From Limisphaerales bacterium (GTDB taxonomy: Bacteria > Verrucomicrobiota > Verrucomicrobiia > Limisphaerales > UBA11358), in contig DAIDJC010000014.1 of assembly GCA_027451565.1 (NCBI GenBank), positions 1-26,822 on the forward strand: a DNA stretch of 26,822 nucleotides, in the 5' to 3' direction. Shown one piece after another: positions 1 to 8,129 of the stretch. The notes beneath the pieces were generated by a model. The model ran no database searches and was not told where the DNA came from. It saw nothing but the letters and a program-made list of their open reading frames with translations. How positions within the stretch are numbered: the stretch's first letter is position 1; each line of letters opens with the position of its first letter. The position numbers and the translations under genes were made by a program.

Positions 1-1
1 C

Positions 2-1123
2 GCAGGCATGGTTACGGACGTCCAGGAATTGCTGCTTAATTTCGCCCGTTTTGAAGATCAAGGCACCTTGCCCAACACCATCCACGGCAATGATGTTTCC
101 AACCGCGATACCAGCGACGCCCCGCTTTGGTTTGCGGTGGCCTGCGAGGAACTTGCCCAGTCCCTGGCCGCCCAATCCCCTGACCCGGCCATTGCGAAGG
201 CGCGATTCAGGGTCTTTTTTGACACCCCGGTGAATTCCTCGGGACGCACCCTTCGGGATGTGATTTCAAGTATTGCCCGCCATTATCAAGAGGGCACACC
301 GAACGGCATTCGAATGGATCCCGCATCAGGCTTAATCTGGAGCCCCAGTCATTTCACTTGGATGGACACGAACTATCCGGCTGGCACTCCCAGGGAAGGT
401 TACCCTGTGGAAATCCAGGCGTTGTGGATCAGGTTATTGCGGTTGCTGGCCCGTTGCGATGTGGAGCGTGAACAAGGTGGCTGGAGGGATCTCGCCCGGC
501 AAACTGCCGGGTCTTTGGATGAATTATACTGGCTGGAAAAATCTGGTTGGTACGCCGATGTGCTTCTCGCTGCTCCGGGGCAATCAGCCCGCCAAGGTCG
601 GCCTGATGATGCCTTGCGCAGCAATGCGCTGCTGCCCATCAGCTTGGGCTTGGTTCGTGGTGCCAGGGCCAAACGCTGCGTTCAAGCGGCCGCCAAGCAT
701 CTTCTCATTCCCGGAGCCCTCAGGTCCCTGGCCCCATTGCCGGTCACCCTTCCGTTGCCCATTTGGAACAACCAACAGCTTTTAAACGATCCCACCCATC
801 CTTACTGGCCCCGATATGAGGGGGATGAAGACACCCGCCGCAAGCCTGCCTATCATAATGGAACCGCTTGGACATGGACCTTTCCCGCCTTTTGCGAGGC
901 GCTGGTTCTGGCTTGGGACGGTCATCCCTCCGCAGTGGCTGCCGCACGCAGTTACCTGTCGGGATCTGCCGTATTGCTCCAAACCGGATGCTTGGGGCAA
1001 TTGCCGGAAATATTGGACGGTGACGCGCCGCATCAACAGCGGGGTTGCGATGCCCAAGCCTGGGGCGTGACGGAAGCTTTGCGCGTTTGGCATTGGTTGA
1101 AGAACCCCATGCCAGCATCCTGA
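2..1123 (+). CDS. Glycogen debranching enzyme (amylo-alpha-1,6-glucosidase), C-terminal part
   Basis: The reading frame is open to the left edge of the window, so this is the C-terminal 373 or so residues of a longer protein; the first in-frame ATG (position 8) lies inside the domain and is unlikely to be the real start. Family signatures of the GDE_C (alpha/alpha toroid) domain are visible: an RDTSDAPLWF segment, AYHNGTAWTW around residue 280, and LPEILDGDAPHQQRG followed by DAQAWGVTEALRV near the C-terminus. Enzymes of this family hydrolyse alpha-1,6 branch points of glycogen in the cytoplasm. Full-length members are roughly 600-750 residues, so about half is missing here, through truncation by the window and not by mutation. 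The gene converges on the S53 peptidase gene with a gap of about 70 bases. The family call is secure; the substrate is inferred from the family. Confidence 0.9.
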   Translation, partial: AGMVTDVQELLLNFARFEDQGTLPNTIHGNDVSNRDTSDAPLWFAVACEELAQSLAAQSPDPAIAKARFRVFFDTPVNSSGRTLRDVISSIARHYQEGTPNGIRMDPASGLIWSPSHFTWMDTNYPAGTPREGYPVEIQALWIRLLRLLARCDVEREQGGWRDLARQTAGSLDELYWLEKSGWYADVLLAAPGQSARQGRPDDALRSNALLPISLGLVRGARAKRCVQAAAKHLLIPGALRSLAPLPVTLPLPIWNNQQLLNDPTHPYWPRYEGDEDTRRKPAYHNGTAWTWTFPAFCEALVLAWDGHPSAVAAARSYLSGSAVLLQTGCLGQLPEILDGDAPHQQRGCDAQAWGVTEALRVWHWLKNPMPAS

Positions 1124-1196
1124 ATGTTTTGGGGATGTCCCGGGAAACAGTAATCGGATTGATTCAGGCTCACCCATGCGAGACTGAAGGCCAACC

Positions 1197-4100
1197 TTAT
1201 TGGTGGTTCACCACCAACCGATAATACGTCTGGCTTTGATTCTGGAGCGCATTGACATCTGAAATGGTCAATGTGTTGGAGGTTGCCGTTGTGAGAACTC
1301 CCAAATTGCTCCAAACAGGGTTGGCCAGGTTGGTGGTTGATTGGACCTGATACAACAAACCCGGGCTGCTGGCCCAGGTCAGTTTCAAAGACCGGCCTTG
1401 AGGGGTCACGGATTCAAACCCGGCGTCCGGCACGGGAATGAGGGCGACGTCATCAAGCCCCCAGTACCCGTTGTCATTCTCTGCGGCCACTTGGAGTGGC
1501 GTGGACGCTTGTGAGGCAGTGACCAAAACTTGAATCAAATTCCAATTGAAGGAGGGTGGATTGACCAGGTTATAAACAGTGGCTCCATCCCAGTTCAATT
1601 CAAACTGGGCGGTGGGCAGATTGGTGGTGTCCATGATCCAAGCAGAGAGGAGGTAAAGCTGGCCTGGAGAAGTGGCTATATTCTGAGTAATTGTGGCAAG
1701 AAACCCGCTTTCGCCCAAGGCCGCACCATATTGACCCGAATGGGCAAAACCAGGATAGGAACTGGCCAAAAGCACACCGTTATAAGTGCCAGTGCTGGAG
1801 TTTGGATAAATCGGATCACCCACAAGATACCAGTCTGTAAAGTCACCGGTTTCAAAACCGCCATTGGCCACCAAGTTTTGCCCCACGGAAATGGAGACCG
1901 GGATGGGCATCGAGAAAGCATTATTCACATCCTTGACCACGAGGTTGCCCGCGTAAACGCCTGGGGCCAGAGTTTTGGCTGAGGCAGCCACCGATAGGTT
2001 TACGGTGGAATCACCGCCCGGCGACAACGCTCCGGCCAGGGACGAAACCGAAAGCCATTGGGATGTGTTCACCAGGGACCAATTTAATGAGGAGGCGCCA
2101 ATATTGCTTAAAGTTAAAAAAATGGAGGACGGCACAAAAGGTCCGCCGTATGGTCCTGTGGCACTGAAAGAATTGGACTGGGAAAAAGGACCAGACAAGA
2201 CGGCCTGCAGGGCTGGAAGAACCTGCAATGTCACCATCCGGCTTTGTGTGACGTGCGATGTGGCATTTGAAAACCACAAGGGCGCCGAATAGGTCCCCGC
2301 CAGAAGGTTGCTGGTCGTTGAATTCAGATTAAAAATGACATTGGCTCGCCCGGACGAAACGAGGGTGCCAGCCTGCGCGGAAGCCGTGAGCCATGCTGGA
2401 ATCCCGGTGATTCTCCAGTTGAAAGTGGTTGGGCCGGCGTTGGAGATGGTTTCGGTGAAATAATTAATGGGAAAGGGACCGCCCACGGCTCCTGAAAGAG
2501 TGACAGGCCCTCCGGGAATGACTTCCATGTGGTCATCCAAACCTAAAAGGGCGTTGATCAAGTTGGTGCCGGCCGGGCTGCCCCAGCCGGAACACAAGTC
2601 AAACCCGGGAACAGCCGAATATTCGTTGGGGCTTTGTGACCACTCGTTATTGCCGTTGGTCACATCGTTAAAAAAGTTTGCAAAAGCGGGGGTCCCATAC
2701 GAAGCCTCGGCTAATTTGTACAAGGCCGGGTTGATGAATCCCAGGGGCGGCATTCCCAAGCTGGAAGCTTTTTGATTGACCAAGGCTGCAAACCCGGCCC
2801 ACAAGGGGGCGGCACAACTGGTGCCGGAAAACCCCGATGCCTCGCCATCCTGGTAATAGACCCAAATGTTGTCTCCCACGATGGCCACATCGGGAATGTT
2901 GCGAAAGGAGGAGGAACCGCCATTGCTGGCCATGCTGACCCCAGCCTGCCAGGATGGAATACCGTAGTAGCTGCTGGTGCCGCCTCCAGTCCCGGCGGAG
3001 CCATTGTTCCAGACCGTTTCTCCTGCAAAAGATCCATTGGCAGAAGTTGTCAGTGTAGTGGCGCCAACACTGGTCAAATAGGGAGAACTGGCCGGGGCAT
3101 TCTGTAAATTGGGGTTATCCACACCGTTGGTGGAGCTATTGCCGAGCGTGTAGGCCAGGTTATCGCCCGAAGCATCAAAAAACGACTGCCCCTGCGCGGC
3201 CATTTCCTGGAGAATATTATCCGTGGAGGTGGAGGGTCCACCGGTCCAACCCCAGGACGAACTCAGTTGGGTGACTTGGTTGCTGGCTGCCATGCTGCCC
3301 AGAACGTCGTTGGGTATATTGCCTTCAAAAACCAAAATGGCAGACAAACCCGGCGCCATGGCCATGGCCATTTCGATATCGAGGGAAACCTCTGAGTTCC
3401 CGTAAGAGCTCCCGCTGAAACCCGGCACCCCATTTACCCCGTCCAAAAGGACGGGCTCCACGGGCACTGAACGAATGCCGGATGCTTCGGCATAGTAATT
3501 GACATCATAATCATAATACCCATCAAACTCCAACAAACCCACCATCTGGCCGGTTCCATCGAGGGTTGTGCCCGGCACATAGGCTTGGCGAAAATCATTT
3601 CCCCAATAACTGCCTTGGGGACCTGAAGCGCCCCGGGGCGATGTCATTGCGCGGGGTTTGAGGCTGGGAACCAATTGCGGTTTGGGCCTTTGGTAATTGC
3701 TCAAGCCACTGACATCCACCAGTGGAATCCTCGCATCCACCGTCGGCTCTCGGTCCGGCGCGAAAAAATCCCGTTTTTCCGTGGGATGATGATAAACATG
3801 CAGGGTGAGGTGAAAAGCCCGGTTGATGTTGGCGACAGACCCTTGCACATCCAGCAAAAGCCGGGTGCCGTACGTTTGAGTGACCTTCAAGCCGTTCGTC
3901 CGGGCAAAATCCTTCACCGCCTCATAATCTGCGGCAGTAGGCCCAAACTGGGCGGTGAACTCTGCCGGTGTCAGGAAATGATGGTAGTTGGGACTGGCTG
4001 GATCATAGACTTGGCTCAGAAAATTGCTTAAACCGACCGGATCCCGCAAAGCCACCCCCATGGCAAGGTCCAGGCGGTTGGACCCAGGCAAATCACCCTG

Positions 4101-4262
4101 GACCGGCAGGTTTCTGATCACATCCGGCACATGATGATACAGGGTTTTCAAACCTGCGCCCCATGCCGCGGGCCAGCCCATGCCCAGGCATAACAGGAAA
4201 AGAATGAACGCCTTTTGTCTTTGTATTTGCCTGAAAATCACGGGCATAAAAATGGATTGCAT
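1197..4262 (-). CDS. Secreted S53 (sedolisin/kumamolisin-type) serine-carboxyl peptidase with C-terminal accessory domains
   Basis: The start is set at the ATG at 4262, so that a short basic n-region precedes the hydrophobic signal segment FILFLLCLGMGWPAAWGA. A GTG at 4313 and an ATG at 4247 are alternatives. Numbering from a start at 4313: a pro-kumamolisin activation domain at about 85-210 (PNYHHFLTPAEFTAQFGP), then the peptidase to about 590. The S53 catalytic set is visible: Glu308 and Asp312 (SEVSLDIEMA), the oxyanion Asp384 (ASGD), the nucleophile Ser499 in SGTSCAAP, and calcium-site elements FFNDVTNG and GFDLCSGWGSP. After it come two BACON/Ig-like repeats (about 600-815), a carbohydrate-binding-like domain beginning NLVANGGFETGDFTDWY, and a terminal YQVQSTTNL...YYRLVV module. 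S53 enzymes work as acidic endopeptidases outside the cell; no membrane anchor is seen. Confidence 0.9.
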   Translation of the reverse strand: MQSIFMPVIFRQIQRQKAFILFLLCLGMGWPAAWGAGLKTLYHHVPDVIRNLPVQGDLPGSNRLDLAMGVALRDPVGLSNFLSQVYDPASPNYHHFLTPAEFTAQFGPTAADYEAVKDFARTNGLKVTQTYGTRLLLDVQGSVANINRAFHLTLHVYHHPTEKRDFFAPDREPTVDARIPLVDVSGLSNYQRPKPQLVPSLKPRAMTSPRGASGPQGSYWGNDFRQAYVPGTTLDGTGQMVGLLEFDGYYDYDVNYYAEASGIRSVPVEPVLLDGVNGVPGFSGSSYGNSEVSLDIEMAMAMAPGLSAILVFEGNIPNDVLGSMAASNQVTQLSSSWGWTGGPSTSTDNILQEMAAQGQSFFDASGDNLAYTLGNSSTNGVDNPNLQNAPASSPYLTSVGATTLTTSANGSFAGETVWNNGSAGTGGGTSSYYGIPSWQAGVSMASNGGSSSFRNIPDVAIVGDNIWVYYQDGEASGFSGTSCAAPLWAGFAALVNQKASSLGMPPLGFINPALYKLAEASYGTPAFANFFNDVTNGNNEWSQSPNEYSAVPGFDLCSGWGSPAGTNLINALLGLDDHMEVIPGGPVTLSGAVGGPFPINYFTETISNAGPTTFNWRITGIPAWLTASAQAGTLVSSGRANVIFNLNSTTSNLLAGTYSAPLWFSNATSHVTQSRMVTLQVLPALQAVLSGPFSQSNSFSATGPYGGPFVPSSIFLTLSNIGASSLNWSLVNTSQWLSVSSLAGALSPGGDSTVNLSVAASAKTLAPGVYAGNLVVKDVNNAFSMPIPVSISVGQNLVANGGFETGDFTDWYLVGDPIYPNSSTGTYNGVLLASSYPGFAHSGQYGAALGESGFLATITQNIATSPGQLYLLSAWIMDTTNLPTAQFELNWDGATVYNLVNPPSFNWNLIQVLVTASQASTPLQVAAENDNGYWGLDDVALIPVPDAGFESVTPQGRSLKLTWASSPGLLYQVQSTTNLANPVWSNLGVLTTATSNTLTISDVNALQNQSQTYYRLVVNHQ

Positions 4263-4507
4263 GCGCAAAAAGGCCGGTGGCCAGAAGCGCCATTGTTTGA
4301 ACCTTACTAACACACAAACACGCTTTGTACCAATTAAATGTTGTTAAGAAAACGTGTCGTCCGTGAACCGGCCTGCAAATGCCAGGTGCGGCAGACCCAC
4401 CCGACTGCGGCGACCGAAGGCACGTCGTTGGCTGCCCTTTCCATTTTGGGAATTGAAACCTGGTGAAAACCATTGCGGGGCGCCTGGAGCGGCACTAATT
4501 TTGCCGT

Positions 4508-5386
4508 GTGACAGTTTTTTTCACCATTCTCGGCAGCGGTTCTGCCGGCAATTGTTCCTATGTGGAATCGGGGGAAACCCGGTTGCTGGTGGATGCGGGG
4601 TTTTCCCCGCGTCAAATCCGGCAGCGACTGGCCGGCATAGGCCGCACGCCAGAACAGTTGACAGGTATTTTGCTGACCCACGAACATAGCGACCACATCG
4701 CGGGCCTTGTGGGGCTGGCTGGCAAGCTTCATATTCCGGTTTACTGCAACCGGGAGACCCAGGAAGCCACGGTTTGGGCCCTGGCCGCGAAAAAAAACCC
4801 AAAGCCCGCCACGGAGGGCAATCCGGCTGCCGAAAGCCGCGAAGCCTTGAAAAAGCAGGTGGATTGGAAATTGTTTCAAACGGGCGACAGAATTGGTTTT
4901 ACAGGGTTGGAGGTGGAAACCTTTTCCATTCCTCACGATGCCCAGGACCCTGTGGGATTCCTGCTTCGCACCCCGGGCGGAAACATTGGATTTGCCACTG
5001 ACTTGGGCCATACCACCAAATTGATCCTGGAACGAATTCGTCATGCCAATGTTTTGGTTTTGGAATCCAATCATGACATCAAGATGCTTCAGGCCTGCCC
5101 ACGGCGATCATGGAGCTTGAAACAAAGGATTCTTGGGCGGCACGGGCATTTATCCAACCCTGCGGCGGCGGAAGCCGTGGCCCAAATCATGTCATCCGGA
5201 ATGAAGCATCTGTACCTGGCCCATTTGAGCCGGGAATGCAACACTCCCAAGCTGGCGGAAAATGTGATGGCGGAACAATTGCACCAGATAGGAGCCACCC
5301 ACGTGCGCCTTGAGGTGGCCCAACAGGATTGCCCATCCGCCACGCTCCGGCTTGAGTCGCAAGCCGGAGGGACTGAAAATGAATGA
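4508..5386 (+). CDS. MBL-fold metallo-hydrolase (YycJ/WalJ-like)
   Basis: A 292-residue cytoplasmic protein with no signal peptide, starting at GTG. The N-terminus FTILGSGSAGNCSYVE and the metal-binding motif THEHSDH (His58, His60, Asp62, His63) are typical of metallo-beta-lactamase-fold hydrolases, with later ligand-type residues in FSIPHDAQDPVGF and LESNHD. The overall pattern resembles YycJ/WalJ proteins, which have been described as exonuclease-like enzymes, but the substrate cannot be read from the sequence. Its stop overlaps the start of the ComB-family gene by the four bases ATGA, so the two are probably translationally coupled. The start lies about 245 bases from the S53 peptidase start, on the opposite strand. 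Confidence 0.88.
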   Translation: MTVFFTILGSGSAGNCSYVESGETRLLVDAGFSPRQIRQRLAGIGRTPEQLTGILLTHEHSDHIAGLVGLAGKLHIPVYCNRETQEATVWALAAKKNPKPATEGNPAAESREALKKQVDWKLFQTGDRIGFTGLEVETFSIPHDAQDPVGFLLRTPGGNIGFATDLGHTTKLILERIRHANVLVLESNHDIKMLQACPRRSWSLKQRILGRHGHLSNPAAAEAVAQIMSSGMKHLYLAHLSRECNTPKLAENVMAEQLHQIGATHVRLEVAQQDCPSATLRLESQAGGTENE

Positions 5387-6150
5387 AGCTTGAAACCCTT
5401 CTCACCCCGGTTGAACTGGAAGGTTTGACGCCGGAAAAACTCGCAGGCACCGCCTGCGTGGTTTTTGATATTCTTCGCGCCACCAGCACTTTTGTGTCCG
5501 CGCTGAATGCGGGCGCGGCGGCCATTATTCCCGTGGGCGGGGTGGTGGAGGCTCTGGCCGAGAAATCCAGAAGGCCGGACTGCCTGCTGGCCGGTGAACG
5601 TGATGGCGTGCGCATCCACGCAGGCCTGACCGGCGGAGTGGAATTTGATCTTGGAAACTCGCCGCGCGAATTTCAAGACCGCCTCATTCGCCATCGCACC
5701 ATCATCAGCACCACCACCAACGGCACGCGCGCTCTCCGGGCTTGCACGGGGGCTGGCGCCATAATGGCAGGATCGTTTCTAAACCTGGCTGCGACAGGGC
5801 GCCATATCCTGCAACAGGAATTCACCCGGGTTCTAATGATTTGCGCCGGAACCGGAAACAATGCGGCATTGGAAGACACACTGGCGGCAGGCGCTCTGGC
5901 CGATTGGTTGCATCGAAACATCAACAAGCCGGTGTCCTACTCCGATGCCACCCAGCTAAGCCTGCATGCCTACTTGCATGCCCTGCCTGCTTTCCCATCT
6001 GTTTTTGATGGAAGCCAGAACGCCCGAAAACTGCTTTCCCTGCCGGATTTGGCCGCAGACGTGGCTTTTTGTCGTCAACGAGATTGTTTCGATCTGGTTG
6101 CAGCGGCTGACGCGGAAGGCATCCTGAGGAGATTCCCGCCCGAGATTTGA
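5383..6150 (+). CDS. comB: 2-phosphosulfolactate phosphatase family protein (ComB)
   Basis: A 255-residue protein with the ComB signatures CVVFDILRATSTFVSALNAG, LAGERDGVRIHAG, FDLGNSPREF and TTTNGTRAL. ComB is a magnesium-dependent acid phosphatase that removes phosphate from 2-phosphosulfolactate. In methanogens this is a step of coenzyme M synthesis; many bacteria without coenzyme M carry homologues, where sulfolactate metabolism or an unknown role is possible. The start overlaps the MBL hydrolase stop (ATGA), with GGAGG about 12 bases upstream at 5366-5370. A second ATG at 5379 is out of frame and stops quickly. No other sulfolactate or coenzyme M genes are nearby, so the family is clear but the physiological substrate is inferred. 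Confidence 0.88.
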   Translation: MKLETLLTPVELEGLTPEKLAGTACVVFDILRATSTFVSALNAGAAAIIPVGGVVEALAEKSRRPDCLLAGERDGVRIHAGLTGGVEFDLGNSPREFQDRLIRHRTIISTTTNGTRALRACTGAGAIMAGSFLNLAATGRHILQQEFTRVLMICAGTGNNAALEDTLAAGALADWLHRNINKPVSYSDATQLSLHAYLHALPAFPSVFDGSQNARKLLSLPDLAADVAFCRQRDCFDLVAAADAEGILRRFPPEI

Positions 6151-6202
6151 AGTGCAGACAGATCCCGAAGCCTCAATCAATCAAGCCAAAGGGTGTCAAC
6201 GA

Positions 6203-6316
6203 AGCAAGGTCTAAGCGCGGCTAAAACCATAACAGAGGGCAGCCCCGGAGGTCCCAGGATAAGACCCATGAGGGGCATTACGAGAGACCGGGGTCGGAGA
6301 ACCTTGCTGATTTTTG
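6203..6316 (+). ncRNA. Candidate structured RNA or extended terminator downstream of comB
   Basis: An 8-base perfect inverted repeat, AGCAAGGT (6203-6210) with ACCTTGCT (6301-6308), closes a region of about 106 bases, and the right arm is followed by TGATTTTTG, a U-tract as at a terminator. Inside, GCCCC (6242-6246) can pair with GGGGC (6272-6276), enclosing GGTC (6250-6253) with GACC (6263-6266). A competing fold pairs CCCC/GGTC with GACCGGGG (6286-6293). The size resembles a 4.5S RNA, but the conserved SRP core (GGAAG...AGCA) is absent, and no riboswitch family was recognised. It begins 53 bases after the comB stop. It could be an sRNA, a 3'-UTR element or simply a long terminator; the strand is assumed from the U-tract. 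Confidence 0.35.
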
Positions 6317-6364
6317 CGGCCCGCGCGGGCTGCGGGCTTATGGATGGCCCGGTTTAGGGAAGGC

Positions 6365-6463
6365 CTATTTGGCGGCGAGCTTGGATTTGAGCGCCGATTT
6401 CTTGCGCTTCAAATAGGCTTTGCGACGTTGCTTGTGCTGGTCTTTGTTGTGCTGTTTTCCCAT
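6365..6463 (-). CDS. Small, very basic 32-residue protein
   Basis: A short ORF encodes MGKQHNKDQHKQRRK followed by AYLKRKKSALKSKLAAK, ending in TAG. Nearly half the residues are Lys or Arg and there are no acidic residues apart from one Asp, as in ribosome-associated or nucleic-acid-binding small proteins. I recall similar MGKQxxK...RRxAYLKRKK small proteins in Verrucomicrobiota genomes as hypothetical proteins, but could not check this here. It is divergent from the SecD-head-like gene, with 47 bases between the two ATGs. No strong Shine-Dalgarno is seen. A 9-bp perfect inverted repeat (6363-6371 with 6410-6418) includes its stop codon. Function unknown; binding to RNA or the ribosome is only an inference from charge. 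Confidence 0.65.
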   Translation of the reverse strand: MGKQHNKDQHKQRRKAYLKRKKSALKSKLAAK

Positions 6464-6510
6464 AAGTGTCTTTACTTTATTCGCTGGTTGCGATTTTGTG
6501 TGGGGGCACT

Positions 6511-7041
6511 ATGAGTTTTTACGCGCGTCTATTCAATATTTATTTCATGTCATTTATGACGCTGACCCTGGCAACCCCCGGTTGCGCCAGTTGGCATCAT
6601 AAACCCAAGCAGCCGGTTGGCGCGGTGCGAATCCATGTGGAAAGCCCGGCCACCATCGCCAGCCAGACCCACACGGTTTCCGTGTTGCGTGCGGACCCAG
6701 TGGTGGTTCGCATTGGCAATGACCCCATTCTCACCGAAACCGATTTGTTGCGGGCGCAGATTCTTCATAATCCCGGCGGTTTTTATGTGGAACTGGTCTT
6801 TGACGAGATCGGAAAACTGACCCTGGAACAATTCACCGGGGCCGAGGAGGGAAGGCACCTGGCCATTTTCGCCCAATGGGGGGATCATTTGAAAGACGGG
6901 CGCTGGATTGCCGCGCCGGTAATTGACGGACGAAATGCCTCGGGACGGCTGTCCTTTACGCCGGACATGAGCCGTGAAGAAGCGCAAGCCTGGGTGACCG
7001 GGCTTAATGCCACAGCCAAAAAACTCCAGACCGGCAAATGA
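6511..7041 (+). CDS. Stand-alone SecD/SecDF P1-head-like exported protein
   Basis: The ATG at 6511 is preferred over an upstream start at 6466 because it follows a G-rich stretch (GGGGG) at proper spacing and begins a signal-like segment (LFNIYFMSFMTLTLATPGCASW). The Cys after ATPG might be lipidated, but the lipobox is poor. The mature 150 or so residues resemble the P1-head subdomain of SecD: VRIGNDPILTETDLLRAQ, then VELVFDEIGKLTLEQFT, GRHLAIF, WIAAPVI, and GRLSFTPDMSREEAQAW. In SecD this periplasmic domain helps move proteins after translocation; here there is no transmembrane SecD/SecF part. The 176-residue product is coupled by an ATGA overlap to the M23 peptidase gene, so a cell-envelope role shared with it is plausible. 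The domain match is by eye. Confidence 0.7.
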   Translation: MSFYARLFNIYFMSFMTLTLATPGCASWHHKPKQPVGAVRIHVESPATIASQTHTVSVLRADPVVVRIGNDPILTETDLLRAQILHNPGGFYVELVFDEIGKLTLEQFTGAEEGRHLAIFAQWGDHLKDGRWIAAPVIDGRNASGRLSFTPDMSREEAQAWVTGLNATAKKLQTGK

Positions 7042-8057
7042 AGCGCCCCGCTTTGCACGTACTCTGGATGGCGGTCTTGGGGGCCACTTGCAGCCTTCTA
7101 CAAGGCCAGACCCCGTTTCAATTCCCAACCGCAAACCATGCCCTTTTTGATCCCGGGCAGGAACTCAGGTTTTTTGCCCCCACCACCCCCGGGCGCCCCT
7201 GGCAAAGCGGCGGTTTTGGCTGCGTGCGGGATAACAGCCAGAGAATGCACGAGGGATTGGACATCCTGCATCTCCAAACTGATCGTCGCGGCGAACCCAC
7301 TGATCCTGTCATGGCCACAGCCGATGGCACGGTGGTCTATATCAGCACCCGCCCTGGTCTCTCCAATTATGGCAACTACATCGTGGTCCGGCACCTGGTG
7401 GAGGGATTGGAGATTTATTCCCTCTACGCACACCTCAGTGCGGTGCGTCCGGGGCTTTTCATTGGGGAAAAGGTCCGCTCAGGGGAAGTGATCGCCACCA
7501 TGGGCCGCACCTCCAGCGTGGAATCCATTGGCAAATGGCGGGCCCATCTGCATTTTGAATTAAATGTTCTGGTAAACGATCGCTTTGCTGAATGGTTTCG
7601 CGCCAATTCCCCGGGCCAGCGCAATGATCATGGCGAATGGAATGGCCAGAATTTGAACGGCCTGGATCCCAGGGCCATCCTGCTCGGTGAAAAGGCACAG
7701 GGCCGGAATTTCAGCCTTTTGGAATTTTTAAGGAGCCAGACCGCCCTGTGCCGGGTGATGGTTCGCTCGGTTAATTTTCCCTACCTGCACCGCTACCCGC
7801 AACTGGTGCTGCCCAATCCGCTGGCCCAGCACGGGCCGGTGGCAGGCTATGAAATCGCCTTGAACTACAATGGCGTGGCCTTTGCCCTCATGCCCAGAAC
7901 CGAGCCAGAAATCAAAAGCAGGGCCAAATTCCAACTCCTTTCAGTGAACGAAAGCGAGGAGCGCGCCAACCCGTGCCGGCACCTGGTCGTGCGGCGCGGC
8001 GGTCGCTGGCAACTGGGCAACGAAGGCTTGCGGGAACTGGAACTATTAACCTACTAA
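7038..8057 (+). CDS. Secreted M23-family (LytM-type) metallopeptidase
   Basis: A 339-residue protein starting MKRPALHVLWMAVLGATCSLLQG, a short signal peptide. The M23 zinc site is complete: His71 and Asp75 in MHEGLDIL, a His at 132 in YAHLS, and His170/His172 in AHLHFEL. These are separated by the usual beta-strand segments (ATADGTVVYIS, GNYIVVRH, GEKVRSGEVIATMG). M23 peptidases cut peptidoglycan cross-bridges or, when degenerate, regulate such enzymes; the intact ligands argue for activity. The roughly 145-residue C-terminal extension (about 195-339) has no recognised domain. The start overlaps the stop of the SecD-head-like gene (ATGA). It ends before a region of inverted and tandem repeats that may contain its terminator. 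Confidence 0.88.
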   Translation: MKRPALHVLWMAVLGATCSLLQGQTPFQFPTANHALFDPGQELRFFAPTTPGRPWQSGGFGCVRDNSQRMHEGLDILHLQTDRRGEPTDPVMATADGTVVYISTRPGLSNYGNYIVVRHLVEGLEIYSLYAHLSAVRPGLFIGEKVRSGEVIATMGRTSSVESIGKWRAHLHFELNVLVNDRFAEWFRANSPGQRNDHGEWNGQNLNGLDPRAILLGEKAQGRNFSLLEFLRSQTALCRVMVRSVNFPYLHRYPQLVLPNPLAQHGPVAGYEIALNYNGVAFALMPRTEPEIKSRAKFQLLSVNESEERANPCRHLVVRRGGRWQLGNEGLRELELLTY

Positions 8058-8100
8058 AAGCCGACCAAACCGCAGTGACCTCTCCCTTCCGGCCATCGCG

Positions 8101-8120
8101 TCCCTAGTCCTCCCTAGTCC
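8101..8120. repeat. Direct tandem repeat of a 10-base unit
   Basis: TCCCTAGTCC occurs twice in a row in the intergenic region after the M23 peptidase gene. It has no evident function. Confidence 0.75.
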
Positions 8121-8129
8121 TGGATCAAG

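Noticed and set aside
6195..6316. 4.5S (SRP) RNA
   Set aside because: Size and closed-hairpin shape fit, but the invariant GGAAG...AGCA core is missing on both strands.
6314..6514. 66-codon plus-strand frame with a hydrophobic C-terminal half
   Set aside because: It is antisense to the 32-residue basic protein; Lys/Arg codons on the minus strand read as Phe/Leu/Ala on the plus strand, which explains the hydrophobic look.
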